A stretch of DNA of 64,000 bases from Actinospica robiniae DSM 44927. Its GTDB lineage: Bacteria; Actinomycetota; Actinomycetes; Streptomycetales; Catenulisporaceae. The stretch is from the NCBI RefSeq assembly GCF_000504285.1, contig NZ_KI632511.1, forward strand, positions 4,027,372-4,091,371, written 5' to 3'. Positions 63,615 to 64,000 of this stretch are shown in pieces (position 1 is the first letter of the stretch; each line of letters begins with the position of its first letter). The notes under the pieces were generated by a model, which was not told where the DNA came from, made no database searches, and was given only the letters and a program-made list of their open reading frames with translations. Both the position numbers and the translations under genes were made by a program.

Positions 63615-64000
63615 TCAGCTTCGCCGAGGCCGCGGGATCCGGCTCGCGAGCGCCGCGCCGAACACGGCGAGCCCGGCGGTGACGCACAGCGCCACGGCCA
63701 CCGCGTGCGCCGAGGCGTGCGGCGTCCCGGCTCCGTCCAGGTCGAGGAACAGGGTGCCGACCGTGGCCACGCCGGTAACCTGACCCAGCTGGGTCAGCGT
63801 GTTGATCACGCCGCTGGCGTCCGCCGCGTCGGCCGGCGGCACCCGGGAGATGATCAAGCCCATCAGGGGGCTGAAGGCCAGTCCGAGACCGAAGCCCAGC
63901 GCGGTCATCAGCGCCCAGCGATCGAATCCGCCGGCGCCGCCGCCCCGCAGCGTCCCGGCCAGCAGCAGCAGGGTGGCGGCGAGCAGCCCGAACCCGGCCA
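63615..64000 (-). CDS. MFS transporter, C-terminal part (gene runs off the right edge)
   Basis: The frame is open to base 64000, so the ATG at 63908 is internal. The visible 128 residues contain the last helices of a DHA2-type exporter. The motif GLGLAFSPLMGLIISRVPPA followed by DASGVINTLTQLGQVTGVAT is the conserved TM11-13 region of EmrB/QacA relatives. It ends with a short basic tail RIPRPRRS. Confidence 0.85.
   Translation of the reverse strand, partial: AGFGLLAATLLLLAGTLRGGGAGGFDRWALMTALGFGLGLAFSPLMGLIISRVPPADAADASGVINTLTQLGQVTGVATVGTLFLDLDGAGTPHASAHAVAVALCVTAGLAVFGAALASRIPRPRRS

Noticed and set aside
63412-63687. Short minus-strand gene upstream of oppA
   Set aside because: It overlaps the 3' end of the MFS gene in another frame, crosses that gene's terminator hairpin and has no family resemblance.

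Overview
The window is chromosomal DNA of a high-GC actinomycete. Housekeeping genes are strongly GC-biased at third codon positions. The conserved blocks der-cmk-tyrA-aroH and pyrG-nudix-ald-parA-scpA-scpB-rluB, the Mutator (IS256) and IS4 transposases, the DUF222-HNH protein and the LAL-type LuxR regulator all fit a Streptomyces or Catenulispora/Actinospica-like relative. The genus is an inference. Many genes show a TANNNT hexamer 6-7 nt before the start codon and no Shine-Dalgarno, which points to frequent leaderless mRNAs.

Layout. 1-5703 is an accessory island ending at a tRNA-Pro(GGG) gene: a left-truncated, frameshifted IS4 transposase, a beheaded SMC/Rad50-like ATPase, a helical protein whose C-terminal part (in a shifted frame) is a PD-(D/E)xK nuclease-like domain, then about 900 bp of lower-GC DNA without a recognisable gene. 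5858-8082 holds an NAD-kinase-like gene coupled to an SPFH gene. 8223-22351 is a mixed metabolic and regulatory stretch: KAS III, MBL hydrolase, thiamine-binding protein, serpin, VOC protein, MFS exporter, LAL regulator, PTP-IMPase pair, GNAT, AhpD-like protein, PemK-like protein. 22470-26529 is a SNF2 helicase plus SWIM protein pair. 27556-29006 is a flotillin plus NfeD-like pair. 29200-31088 is a Bcr/CflA-type exporter plus an NAD(P)-binding protein.

31184-35052 (minus: der, cmk, tyrA, aroH) diverges from 35280-44745 (plus: pyrG, nudix, ald, parA, RHH-like, scpA, scpB, rluB), followed by an M1 aminopeptidase. 47560-51650 is a nested mobile locus. A DUF222-HNH endonuclease gene is flanked by inverted arms of about 550 bp, each carrying a large hairpin (57/59-nt arms, 33-nt loop). 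The HNH gene is interrupted by an IS256-family element with 25-bp terminal repeats and an 8-bp target duplication.

51680-55077 holds an AraC regulator (frameshifted) divergent from a DUF2000 gene, a SnoaL-like protein, a DUF4279 protein, a HAD phosphatase and a MazF-like toxin coupled to a membrane protein. 55155-63200 is an Opp/Dpp-type peptide ABC operon on the minus strand with two binding proteins and intergenic hairpins. The right edge cuts an MFS gene.

The best candidate for an undescribed system is the ATPase plus helical/nuclease pair in the left island, apparently decaying. The most striking DNA architecture is the inverted-arm HNH locus.
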